A DNA stretch of 64,000 nt from Silvimonas soli. GTDB lineage: Bacteria > Pseudomonadota > Gammaproteobacteria > Burkholderiales > Chitinibacteraceae. Both the position numbers and the translations under genes were made by a program. The notes beneath the pieces are model-generated. The model had not been told where the DNA came from. It made no database searches and saw only the letters and a program-made list of their open reading frames with translations. Below, in pieces: positions 25,795-33,595 of the stretch (the stretch's first letter is position 1; each line of letters opens with the position of its first letter). The stretch is from contig NZ_CP106736.1 of assembly GCF_030035605.1 (NCBI RefSeq), positions 2,294,001-2,358,000 on the forward strand, written 5' to 3'.

Positions 25795-26367
25795 TCACCC
25801 TTCCCGCTTCGCATAAATCGTTGCCATATCTGGCTCATCCAGTTGTCGCACCACCTGCGCCGGGTTCCCCGCCACCAGGGTGCATCTGGCCACATCCTGG
25901 CTCACCACCGCGCCCGCCGCGATTACCGCATGATCGCCAATCGTTACCCCCGGGCAAATAATCGCCCCGGCCCCAATCCACACGTTCTCACCAATCGAGA
26001 TCGGTTTGGCGGTGAAGGCCACTTGCTGACGCTCCCACGGGTCGACCGGGTGGGTGGTGGCGTGGATTTGCACCCAGGGGGCGATCAGGGTGTAGTCGCC
26101 GATGCTTACTGGCGCGCCGCCGGAGATAGTCAGGCCCTGGTTGATGTAAACTTTTTTCCCCAGCCGGATATTGCGTCCGCCACCCATGAACAGTGGTGGT
26201 GTGACCGTGGCGCCTTCGCATTGGGCGAACATTTGCGCTAGCAGCGCCTGGCTTTCTTCCCAACTCAGGGCCGGATTATTGAACTGGCGCAGCAAGTCCT
26301 TGGTGCGCGCCCAGCTGTCGTCGCGGCTGATGTCTTCAAACTGGGTCGGGATGGATTTGGCGGCCAT
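25795..26367 (-). CDS. Hexapeptide-repeat acetyltransferase (maltose/galactoside O-acetyltransferase type)
   Basis: 190 residues of the NodL/LacA/Maa family. The N-terminal helical Mac domain (about 1-60) leads into a left-handed beta-helix of hexapeptide repeats: IRLGKKVYINQG, VSIGDYTLIAPWVQI, ISIGENVWIGAGAIICPGVTIGDH and VVAGNPAQVVR. The catalytic histidine is expected in HATTHP. It would transfer acetyl from acetyl-CoA to a sugar hydroxyl. It is followed on the same strand by nothing related; the acceptor is unknown. Confidence 0.82.
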   Translation of the reverse strand: MAAKSIPTQFEDISRDDSWARTKDLLRQFNNPALSWEESQALLAQMFAQCEGATVTPPLFMGGGRNIRLGKKVYINQGLTISGGAPVSIGDYTLIAPWVQIHATTHPVDPWERQQVAFTAKPISIGENVWIGAGAIICPGVTIGDHAVIAAGAVVSQDVARCTLVAGNPAQVVRQLDEPDMATIYAKREG

Positions 26368-26469
26368 GCTGGCGTGCTCTTTGATCTGGAAACAAGAGCT
26401 TAAACCAGTGGCATGAAGCCGCTGCGTAATCCGGCAATTTCGGCTAACGCAGCGGCCAATGGGGCGGGA

Positions 26470-27621
26470 TTAACGCTCGCTCAATGCTTTGCGCATGCGC
26501 TTGAGTGCTTCTTGCAAAGTGGATAGCGGGCAGCCGAAATTGAGCCGCACAAAGCCACGCAGGCCAAAATCCACGCCATCCGACAAACCAACGCCCGCCG
26601 CTTCAAAGAACTGGAACGGGTTGTCGATGCCGGTAGCGCGGCAGTCAATCCAGGCCAGGTAGGTGGCCTCTGGCCGGGTAACACGTACGCCTTCAAAGCC
26701 ATCCAGCTCGCTCATCACCAGATCACGGTTACGCCGCAGCACGTCCAGCAGCTCGGCGCGCCAAGGGCCGCCATCGCGGTAGGCGGCTTCGCAAGCCACA
26801 TAACCGAACAGATTGGTGTGCGGCACGATGCCACGCATCACATCGGTAAAGCGCTTGCGTAGTTCCGGATTGGCGATGATGGCAAACGACGCGCCCAGCC
26901 CCGGCACATTCCACGTCTTGGATGGTGCCATCAACGTGATGGTGCGCTGGGCCATTGCGGGCGAGAGCGCGGCAAACGGCACGTGCTTGAGTTCTTTATC
27001 CAGGATGAGATCGCAGTGGATTTCATCGCTGACCACGGTCAGATCGTGCCGTTCAGCCACTGCGGCCAATTGCTGCAATTCTTCGGTACGCCAGACACGG
27101 CCAACCGGGTTGTGTGGGTGGCACAGCATCAATGTGTTCTGGCCAGGCCCCAGGCTGGAGACCAGCCGATCAATATCCCACGCCCAGTGAGTACCGTCGG
27201 CACGGTCGGCCTCCAGTAGCGGCACGCGTACCAGCGGGCGTTGCGACAACACCGGCGCGCTCATGAACGGTGGATAGACCGGCGTGGCGGTCAATACTGG
27301 ATCATGCGCGCCGCCGGTGGCGCGGCATGCCACATTCAGACCAACCACCAGCCCCGGCAGCGGCACCAGCCATTCTGGCGAGATCTGCCAGTTATATTCG
27401 CGGACCATGGCGTTCACCAGTGTCATCACCAGTTCTGGCGTGGCTTCCGGGTAGCCGAAAACGCCGTGTTCCAGCCGCTCGCGCAGCGCATCAATGATGG
27501 CGGGCGGTGAGGGGAAATCCATATCGGCCACCCATAGCGGCAGCACATCCTTGCCCGCATATTTGCGCCATTTGTTGCTGTCGCTCTGGCTGCGGTCTAC
27601 AACTTTGTCGAAATCGAACAT
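26470..27621 (-). CDS. MalY/PatB family PLP-dependent C-S lyase (cystathionine beta-lyase-like)
   Basis: 383 residues, PLP fold type I. Family features are WVADMDFPSPPAIIDAL near the N-terminus, YPPF, HPHNPVGRVW, VSDEIHCDLIL and the lysine region SKTWNVPGLGASFAI. Members cleave cystathionine or cysteine conjugates and some act as regulators (MalY). Start ATG 27621 has AGGAA upstream; 27 bases further upstream is an alternative in-frame start without support. It lies 34 bases after the EamA transporter gene on the same strand, so the two probably form an operon. Confidence 0.85.
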   Translation of the reverse strand: MFDFDKVVDRSQSDSNKWRKYAGKDVLPLWVADMDFPSPPAIIDALRERLEHGVFGYPEATPELVMTLVNAMVREYNWQISPEWLVPLPGLVVGLNVACRATGGAHDPVLTATPVYPPFMSAPVLSQRPLVRVPLLEADRADGTHWAWDIDRLVSSLGPGQNTLMLCHPHNPVGRVWRTEELQQLAAVAERHDLTVVSDEIHCDLILDKELKHVPFAALSPAMAQRTITLMAPSKTWNVPGLGASFAIIANPELRKRFTDVMRGIVPHTNLFGYVACEAAYRDGGPWRAELLDVLRRNRDLVMSELDGFEGVRVTRPEATYLAWIDCRATGIDNPFQFFEAAGVGLSDGVDFGLRGFVRLNFGCPLSTLQEALKRMRKALSER

Positions 27622-27655
27622 GGTGGTTCCTGGTTTTGGATGGTGCACGATCCGG

Positions 27656-28552
27656 TCATTTCTTTTTGCTCACGCGCAAAACGCCCGCCATGACCACGGC
27701 GGCGCCCAGCCATTGTAACGGTGTCAGGCGTTCATCCAGCACCAGCATGCCGAGGAATATCGTCAATATCGGGCCAATGCTGCCAATAATGGCGGCGCGC
27801 GGGGCACCAATGCGGGCCATTGCGGCAGCCATGGCGTAGATCGGGAAAACCGTTGCGATCAGCGCGATGACCGCTGCGTATATCCATACCGGCGTGGGCA
27901 CCGCCAAAGCGCTGACCGGATGGGTAACCAGGAAATGCGTCACCATCGCCACGGCCGAGATCGTCAGCGCACCTTCGGTAAAGCGCATGGCACCAATGCG
28001 CGCAATCACCGCCGGGCTCCAGGTCAGATATAGCGCATAGCTGACGGTGCTCAGAAACACCAGCAAGATGCCGCTCCAGGCTGCGTGCGCATTGCGCAGA
28101 TCCGGTACCAGCACCAGCAGCATGCCCAGATAAGACAGCACCAACGCGCCTCCCACGCGGCGGGTGATCGGCGTTTTGGCAAACCACGCCGAAAACAGCA
28201 CGGTGAAGGTGGGATACAGAAACAGAATCAGCCGCTCAAGACTGGCGCTGACGGTAACCAGACCCAGAAAGTCGAACAGGCTGGAGAGGTAATATCCCAG
28301 CAGCCCCAGCAAGATCAGCCACAGGCGGTCGCGCCAGGCTAGCGGCGGGCCATCATCACGCCGTGCCAGTTTGATCAGCCAGAACATGGGCAAGGCGAGA
28401 ACCAGCCGCAATGTCAGCAGCGTGATGGCATCAACCGGATAGCGATAAGCCAGTTTGACGAAAATGGCTTTGGAGGCAAAACCAACGGCAGCGGTGAGCG
28501 CCAGGATCATGCCGAGGCGAAAACCTGGTGCGGTGGAGGGTGCTTCAGACAT
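27656..28552 (-). CDS. EamA (DMT) family transporter
   Basis: 298 residues with ten hydrophobic segments in two EamA halves, the drug/metabolite transporter pattern (first half begins ILALTAAVGFASKAIFVKLAYRY; the second ends IGPILTIFLGMLVLDERLTPLQWLGAAVVMAGV). The ATG has AAGGAA upstream. It precedes the MalY-like lyase closely, suggesting that the exported metabolite may be linked to sulfur amino acids; that is inference. Confidence 0.82.
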   Translation of the reverse strand: MSEAPSTAPGFRLGMILALTAAVGFASKAIFVKLAYRYPVDAITLLTLRLVLALPMFWLIKLARRDDGPPLAWRDRLWLILLGLLGYYLSSLFDFLGLVTVSASLERLILFLYPTFTVLFSAWFAKTPITRRVGGALVLSYLGMLLVLVPDLRNAHAAWSGILLVFLSTVSYALYLTWSPAVIARIGAMRFTEGALTISAVAMVTHFLVTHPVSALAVPTPVWIYAAVIALIATVFPIYAMAAAMARIGAPRAAIIGSIGPILTIFLGMLVLDERLTPLQWLGAAVVMAGVLRVSKKK

Positions 28553-28792
28553 TACGGTTCCTTGTCATAGTCGGGGCAAGGTCCGGCAAGGGAATAAGTG
28601 GGAGAGTTGCGTCTTGCTGATCGTATCCACCGCCGGGCCTGGAGTAACCCTGCGGTGGCAAACAGGCATCACCGCCGGGAGGACGAGGTCCACCACAGCA
28701 GGTGCCAATGAAAAACGGTATGAGTGAATGTGGGTTTCATGGGCTGAAAACTAGCATGTCGATTGCATGCGCGTCCATGAGGTCGCGGCTGG

Positions 28793-29629
28793 TCAGCGCG
28801 TTTCAGACTGCATTTGCGCCACCATGGCCTCAATCAAACGGCGGGCGATGCTGGCGCGCATCGGCAGATCGGGCAGTTTATCCAGCGTGTACCACTGCGC
28901 ATCTTCAATCTCGTCGGGCTGGCAGACTATGTCGCCACCGGCGTAGTCCGCCATAAAGGCCAGCATTAGCGAATGCGGGAACGGCCAGCTTTGGCTATCA
29001 AACCAGCGCAGGTTTTTCACCTGAAGGCCGACTTCTTCCATCACCTCACGGTGGATAGTGTCTTCGCAGGATTCTCCCGCTTCCACAAACCCGGCCAACG
29101 CACTGTATACGCCAGGTTTGAAATGCGGCGAACGGGCTAACAGCAACTCGTTACCACGGCGGATCAACACCATCACCGCGGGCGAAACACGCGGGTAATG
29201 GCGATGTCCACAACTGGGGCAGGCGCGGGCCGGTTCGCGTTCGGCTACTTGCGTGGGCGTGCCGCAGACACCGCAAAAACGATGTTCTCTATCCCAACTG
29301 GCAATTTGTTTACCACGGGTGGCGATCCAGAAATCGGCTTCATCCATTTGCCCGTAAACAGCACGCAGATTATGGCGTGCCAGTCCCGACGGCACGCCCG
29401 TGTTTTCTGGCCAGAACAACAGGCGGCAAGGCTGGCCTTCGCGATGGCCGATCAGGTAGTCCAGCGCCGGGGCGCCCAGTTGTTCCTGGACGGTCGTGGT
29501 GGCCGGTAACTGGTTGGTGCTATCCAGCAGCAGTTCGTCGCCAATAAAGGCGAAGCAGCGGGCGTGGATGTCTGCACAGAAGGAGGCGAAAGCGGGGGCG
29601 AAGATGGATAGCGGCATGGCCAATATCAT
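28793..29629 (-). CDS. nudC: NAD(+) diphosphatase NudC
   Basis: 278 residues. It hydrolyses NAD(H) to NMN and AMP and removes NAD caps from RNA. The order is an N-terminal domain, then a zinc ribbon with Cys119, Cys122, Cys137 and Cys140. The Nudix box follows (G180 F V E A G E ... REVMEEVGL), then the NudC-specific SQxWPFP motif at 212-218. The motif reads SQSWPFP rather than the usual SQPWPFP. Start choice is uncertain: ATG 29629 has AAGGG too close, and ATG 29617 has it rather far. Confidence 0.9.
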   Translation of the reverse strand: MILAMPLSIFAPAFASFCADIHARCFAFIGDELLLDSTNQLPATTTVQEQLGAPALDYLIGHREGQPCRLLFWPENTGVPSGLARHNLRAVYGQMDEADFWIATRGKQIASWDREHRFCGVCGTPTQVAEREPARACPSCGHRHYPRVSPAVMVLIRRGNELLLARSPHFKPGVYSALAGFVEAGESCEDTIHREVMEEVGLQVKNLRWFDSQSWPFPHSLMLAFMADYAGGDIVCQPDEIEDAQWYTLDKLPDLPMRASIARRLIEAMVAQMQSETR

Positions 29630-29696
29630 ACCCTTGGACGAGACGTTTTTTTCATGACGCTGTTATGGCGCCGACGGCTGTGCTGGGGAAGACCAC

Positions 29697-29890
29697 CTTG
29701 AGTCGAACCTGATTGAGAAGCTGCAGAGAAATTCGCAAAAATATTGTTTGCCACTGTCAACCGCCAGTAAAAACGCCGCGTTATTACCGTGCGGGCGGCG
29801 AGAGTCGCTCGTGTGCGGTTGACAACGCTCAGTTGCCTTTGGGCACGAGCTTTAGGGCACCTGTTTGATACAGGTGCCTTTTTTCTTTTT
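29697..29890 (+). ncRNA. Candidate structured small RNA ending in a strong terminator (possibly 6S-like)
   Basis: No plus-strand gene precedes the strong rightward terminator at 29856-29890, so some untranslated transcript probably ends there. The region can fold: GTCAACCGC (29756-29764) pairs with GCGGTTGAC (29815-29823), enclosing GCCGC/GCGGC and CGAG/CTCG helices, with an outer AAGCT/AGCTT pairing. Adjacency to an EVE-domain gene recalls 6S RNA loci in other betaproteobacteria. The 5' end is a guess and identity is not established. Confidence 0.35.
29856..29890 (+). terminator. Strong rho-independent terminator with no upstream plus-strand gene
   Basis: GGCACCTG-TTTGATA-CAGGTGCC is followed by TTTTTTC and TTTTT. 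The T-tract exists only in the rightward direction, so it cannot serve the minus-strand EVE gene that ends at 29917. Confidence 0.85.
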
Positions 29891-29916
29891 GGCCGCCGTT
29901 CTGGCCGCCAGCCCGC

Positions 29917-30384
29917 TCAAAGCTTTTGCTGGATGAAGTCCCATTCGGCGCGCGTTACAGGCGTAATCGACAAGCGATTACCGCGCTGCAAAACCTGCAT
30001 TTCAGCCAGTTCGGGATAGCTTCGCATCTCGGTCAGTTCCAGCAGGCGCGTCTTTTTGACGAACTTGACATCCACTTGCACCCAACGTGGGTTTTCCTGG
30101 CTGGATTTCGGGTCAAAATACTTTGATTTCGCGTCAAACTGGGTAGGGTCCGGATACGCTGGCGTGGTCACTTCAGCGATCCCGGCAATGCCTGGTTGCG
30201 GGCAACTGGAATGATAAAACAGCACCTGATCGCCCGGCTGCATGCCGTCTCGCATGAAATTGCGTGCCTGATAATTGCGCACGCCAAACCAGCCCAGCAC
30301 GCCATCGCGCGCCAGATGATCAATGCCGGCTTCGTCGGGTTCGGACTTCATCAGCCAGTAACGGGTGGGGTTTGATTTGTTCAT
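29917..30384 (-). CDS. EVE domain-containing protein
   Basis: 155 residues forming one EVE (PUA-like) domain. Typical stretches are RYWLMKSEPDE at the start, GWFGVRNYQARNFMRDGMQPGDQVLFYHS and the closing ITPVTRAEWDFIQ. EVE proteins bind modified bases in DNA or RNA; the function of this thymocyte-nuclear-protein-1-like group is unclear. ATG at 30384 overlaps the TSUP stop codon (ATGA), so the two are translationally coupled; the open frame upstream merely continues into the TSUP gene. Confidence 0.85.
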   Translation of the reverse strand: MNKSNPTRYWLMKSEPDEAGIDHLARDGVLGWFGVRNYQARNFMRDGMQPGDQVLFYHSSCPQPGIAGIAEVTTPAYPDPTQFDAKSKYFDPKSSQENPRWVQVDVKFVKKTRLLELTEMRSYPELAEMQVLQRGNRLSITPVTRAEWDFIQQKL

Positions 30385-31151
30385 GCGCGCAACGTATCCC
30401 AAACAAGTTTCGCCAGCAACACCAGCGCCAGAGTCAGAAATAGACGGCGAATCCACAGATTGCCACCTTTGAGCGCCATGCGGCTGCCGACCTGGGCGCC
30501 CGCAACGTTCGCTACCGCCATCGGGATGGCGTAACCGTAGATCACCGCGCCGACAGGGATGAACGACACCAGCGCCGCCAGGTTGGTGGCCAGATTGACC
30601 ACTTTGGCCGAGGCCGAGGCCCGCAGAAAATCAAAGTGGAAAAACCGCACAAACAAAAAGATCAGGAAAGAGCCGGTCCCTGGCCCGAAAAAACCATCGT
30701 AGAAGCCGATCACCGCGCCAATGGCCAGCCCGATATACAGATCGCGCCGAGTCAGTGGCCGTCCGGCGTCCTGGGTACCAAAGGCGGGTCTGATCCATGT
30801 GTAAACCAGCATGACCAGCAACAGCACAATGACCAGCGGGCGCACCCAGTGTTTATCCAGTAGCTGGATCATGCTGGCGCCGCCGTACGAACCCACAAAC
30901 GCCGCCACGGCACAGGGCAGCAACAGATGCCAGTCCAGCTTTACCTGCCTGGCGTAGCGCCAGGTGGCCGAACCCGTGCCCATGATCGAGGCAAACTTGT
31001 TGGTGCCCATGAGCGTGGCGGGTGAGGTATTGGGCAGGATTGCGAACAAGCCCGGTACCTGGATTAATCCACCGCCACCGACGGCTGCGTCGATCATGCC
31101 TGCGACGAAGGAAAGCGGGATCAGCAGGAGCAGGGTGCTGGTGAGGATCAT
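30381..31151 (-). CDS. TSUP/TauE-SafE family sulfite or organic-anion permease
   Basis: 256 residues with about eight hydrophobic segments. Family motifs are AGMIDAAVGGGGLIQVPGLF and LMGTNKFASIMGT in the first half and GAVIGFYDGFFGPGTGSFLIF in the second. The TauE/SafE family exports sulfite, sulfoacetate or similar anions. ATG at 31151 begins the first membrane helix; there is no clear ribosome-binding site. The long open frame upstream is translated repeat DNA and was left out. Confidence 0.85.
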   Translation of the reverse strand: MILTSTLLLLIPLSFVAGMIDAAVGGGGLIQVPGLFAILPNTSPATLMGTNKFASIMGTGSATWRYARQVKLDWHLLLPCAVAAFVGSYGGASMIQLLDKHWVRPLVIVLLLVMLVYTWIRPAFGTQDAGRPLTRRDLYIGLAIGAVIGFYDGFFGPGTGSFLIFLFVRFFHFDFLRASASAKVVNLATNLAALVSFIPVGAVIYGYAIPMAVANVAGAQVGSRMALKGGNLWIRRLFLTLALVLLAKLVWDTLRA

Positions 31152-31257
31152 GGGGAGGCGTGGTTTGGGGGGGAAAGGTGTGAGGATGCCAGTTGTGAAG
31201 GGGTGGGGGTATGCTGCGTTTCCCGAACGCGGGAGGATTAGTCGGCATTGGCGGGGT

Positions 31258-31543
31258 GTTAGTGCCTTCGGCACGATGTGAAAAGCTTTTGATACCCGGT
31301 GGTGACCGGGAGCACGTTTCTTTTCTTTGCGTCGCCAAAGAAAAGAAACCAAAAGAAAGGCGACCCGGGCGCAAGCGCCGACGGGACCCAAGATCAAAAG
31401 CCGTGCCCCTCGGGGGTACCCCCACAACGATGCAGAATGCTTCGAATGCAGGTTGCAGGGGGAAACGAACAGACTGTTGACCAGCCACCTTTGCGCGCCT
31501 CCGGCGTTCCCTCGGTCGGCGTGATTGGACGCTTTGTTTGCCC
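31258..31543. repeat. Composite intergenic repeat, copy C (longest)
   Basis: It contains in order GTTAGTGCCTTCGGCACG, TTTGATACCCGGTGG, the palindrome CTTTTCTTTG-CGTCGC-CAAAGAAAAG, AAAGAAAGGCGACC and a GCCCCTCGGGGGTACCCC block also seen at 22545. ATGCAGGTTGCAGGGGGAAA, CGAACAGACTGTTGACC, GCGTTCCCTCGGTCGGCG and GCTTTGTTTGCC follow. Together with the REP unit at 31555 it accounts for most of the gap between the TSUP gene and dnaA. Confidence 0.75.
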
Positions 31544-31554
31544 GGAAAAGCTTC

Positions 31555-31597
31555 GTAGCCCGGATGAAGCGAAGCGAGAATCCGGGGTGGCAATGCG
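31555..31597. repeat. REP-like repeat, single forward unit
   Basis: GTAGCCCGGATGAAGCG is followed by AAGCGAGAATCCGGGGTGGC, the best-preserved forward unit in the window, directly after composite copy C. Confidence 0.7.
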
Positions 31598-31688
31598 TCA
31601 ACGGCCCGCTGCGCAAGGTTTCACCAACGGCTCCTGCTTTGCCGTCTCCCCTCACTTGCCCAACTCGCCGCACATCACAATAAAAAAG

Positions 31689-31718
31689 GGCGGTCGCCTA
31701 TCGCGCCGCCATTTTTTT
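31689..31718 (-). terminator. Bidirectional terminator after dnaA
   Basis: A GGCGG-T-CGC / GCG-CCGCC stem has six adenines on the left (31682-31687, a T-tract when read on the minus strand) and seven thymines on the right (31712-31718). It lies 22-51 bases beyond the dnaA stop. Confidence 0.8.
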
Positions 31719-31739
31719 GATCCAATCACTTCGCCCCAA

Positions 31740-33155
31740 TCAACTACGCAACATCTGCAACAACACGTTGTACTGGTGCGAAAGCTCGCTGTCGCTGCTG
31801 CGCTGGGCTTCAATGGTGCGGCAGGCGTGCAAAACGGTGGTGTGATCGCGTCCACCGAAAGCATCGCCAATCGCGGGGAGCGACATTGGCGTGAGTTCTT
31901 TGGTCAACGACATGGCAATCTGGCGGGGGCGGGCGATGTCCCGGGTGCGCTTTTTGGAATGCATGTCGGCGATCTTGATCTTGTAAAAGTCCGCTACGGT
32001 CTTCTGGATGTTCTCAACCGTAATTTGGCGGTTACCGGATGCCAGAATGTCGCGCAGTGCCTCTTTGGCCGCTTCCAGCGTCAGTGACTGATTGGTAAAG
32101 CGCGCATACGCCAGCACGCGCTTAAGCGCGCCTTCCAGCTCGCGTACGTTGGAACGGATGTGTTTGGCGATAAAGAACGCCACGGTCGAGTCGAGTTTGA
32201 AATTCTCGCGCTCGGCTTTCATCATCAGAATGGCCACGCGCATTTCCAGTTCTGGTGGCTCGATCGCCACCGTCAAACCCCAGGAGAAACGCGACACCAG
32301 CCGATCCTGCAAACCATCGATTTCTTTCGGGTAACGGTCCGACGTGATGATGATTTGTTTGTGGCCTTCGACCAGCGCATTGAAGGCGTAGAAGAACTCT
32401 TCCTGGGTTTTGTCTTTGCCGACAAAAAACTGGATATCGTCGATCAGCAGCAGATCCAGCGAGTGGTAGTAGCGTTTGAACTCATCAAATGACTTGTGCT
32501 GATAAGCGCGCACCACGTCGGCCACGTACTTCTCGGCGTGGATATAACGAATCTTGGCGCCAGGGTTGCGCTGATGTACCGCGTTGCCAATCGCTTGAAT
32601 CAAGTGAGTCTTACCCAGCCCAACACCGCCATACACGAACAGCGGGTTGTAGCTCACTCCGGGGTTTTCGGCCACTTGTTGTGCAGCGGCGCGCGCCAGT
32701 TGGTTGGCTTTACCGGTGACCAGCGTTTCAAAGGTGAAGCTGGGGTTCAGCCGCGTGGTTTCATGATGGGTCGAGCCCATCTGGATGGCGCCCGGGCGAT
32801 GTTGCTGCACCGGGGCGGGGGACTGGCTGGCTGAACTGGACTGGCTTTGCGGTGCCGGGGATACCGGGCGGCCGGTAGAAACAGGCGGCGGCGGAGCCTT
32901 GCGTGGGATATTGCCCACTTTGAGCGAGATGGCGGCGATGCCACCTTCGAAAAACGGGCTGGCGGATTCTTCAATCACGCCCAGATAACGGTCACGGATG
33001 AACTGCAGGAAAATCTGGTTGGGAACGATCAGGTTCAGGCTGTCACCAGCGACTTCTGCGACCAGCGGCTTGATCCAGATGCGAAACTGGTCGGCGCCCA
33101 GACGTGTTTCCAGTTCGTTCAGGCAATGAGACCAGCAGTTTTCCAGTGCAGACAT
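31740..33155 (-). CDS. dnaA: Chromosomal replication initiator DnaA
   Basis: 471 residues. Domain I is at about 1-80 (CWSHCLNELETRLGADQFRIWI), followed by a proline/serine-rich linker (about 86-125). The AAA+ domain has Walker A GGVGLGKTHL at 176-185 and Walker B LLLIDDIQF. The DNA-binding domain IV has the signature GGRDHTTVLHACR near the C-terminus. It binds DnaA boxes and opens oriC. It faces rpmH across a 284-base gap with DnaA-box-like sequences. Unusually for proteobacteria, dnaN and gyrB do not follow; the gene ends at a terminator and then repeats. Confidence 0.97.
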   Translation of the reverse strand: MSALENCWSHCLNELETRLGADQFRIWIKPLVAEVAGDSLNLIVPNQIFLQFIRDRYLGVIEESASPFFEGGIAAISLKVGNIPRKAPPPPVSTGRPVSPAPQSQSSSASQSPAPVQQHRPGAIQMGSTHHETTRLNPSFTFETLVTGKANQLARAAAQQVAENPGVSYNPLFVYGGVGLGKTHLIQAIGNAVHQRNPGAKIRYIHAEKYVADVVRAYQHKSFDEFKRYYHSLDLLLIDDIQFFVGKDKTQEEFFYAFNALVEGHKQIIITSDRYPKEIDGLQDRLVSRFSWGLTVAIEPPELEMRVAILMMKAERENFKLDSTVAFFIAKHIRSNVRELEGALKRVLAYARFTNQSLTLEAAKEALRDILASGNRQITVENIQKTVADFYKIKIADMHSKKRTRDIARPRQIAMSLTKELTPMSLPAIGDAFGGRDHTTVLHACRTIEAQRSSDSELSHQYNVLLQMLRS

Positions 33156-33299
33156 GACGACTCTTGTTTTGGTGCCCTAATGTCTGGTCTACCGTGGGGT
33201 GACGCCAGGCAACAGCGCGGTAACGCTGGCGGCATGCAACCCGCAACTGGCCACTTGCGTAGACGCCAGTTTCGGTAAAGCCCGGTTCGGACTGATTTT

Positions 33300-33430
33300 T
33301 GTGGATCGGTCGGATTCTACGCGCAATGCGGGGACTTATCCACAGGGCCTGTGGGTAGCGCTTATCTATTTATGTTGACAATTTAAGAGCTTAACTGTGT
33401 AATTGATGGTTTACTCCAGATTTTTTGCAG
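33300..33430. other. oriC: Candidate replication origin (oriC) segment between dnaA and rpmH
   Basis: One perfect DnaA box, TTATCCACA (33336-33344), is flanked by two 7-of-9 boxes on the other strand (TGTGGATCG at 33300-33308 and TGTGGGTAG at 33350-33358). An AT-rich stretch (33361-33430) lies right beside them. The layout of boxes next to an AT-rich unwinding element is oriC-like, but the cluster is small and part of the AT-rich block is the rpmH promoter. Confidence 0.45.
33375..33403 (+). promoter_or_regulatory. Sigma-70 promoter of rpmH-rnpA-yidD-yidC
   Basis: A perfect -35 TTGACA (33375-33380) and a -10 TGTAAT (33398-33403) are spaced by 17 bases, 37 bases before the rpmH start codon. 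Confidence 0.8.
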
Positions 33431-33439
33431 GGATCTATC

Positions 33440-33574
33440 ATGAAGCGTACTTTCCAACCTTCCGTTATCAAGCGCAAACGCAATCACGGCTTTCGCGCAC
33501 GTATGGCAACCCGTGGTGGTCGTGCAGTTCTGCGCGCTCGTCGCTCACGTGGCCGCGCTGTTCTTTCCGCTTAA
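33440..33574 (+). CDS. rpmH: 50S ribosomal protein L34
   Basis: 44 residues: MKRTFQPSVIKRKRNHGFRA followed by RMATRGGRAVLRARRSRGR and AVLSA. This is a complete, typical L34, an extremely basic protein of the large ribosomal subunit. It is the first gene of the conserved rpmH-rnpA-yidD-yidC operon, transcribed from the strong promoter at 33375. Confidence 0.97.
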   Translation: MKRTFQPSVIKRKRNHGFRARMATRGGRAVLRARRSRGRAVLSA

Positions 33575-33595
33575 TTTTCAGCGGGTGCGTCCGGT

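Noticed and set aside
30384..31673. N-terminal extension of the TSUP permease (about 170 extra residues)
   Set aside because: The extension is translated composite repeat DNA; the family begins at the ATG at 31151.
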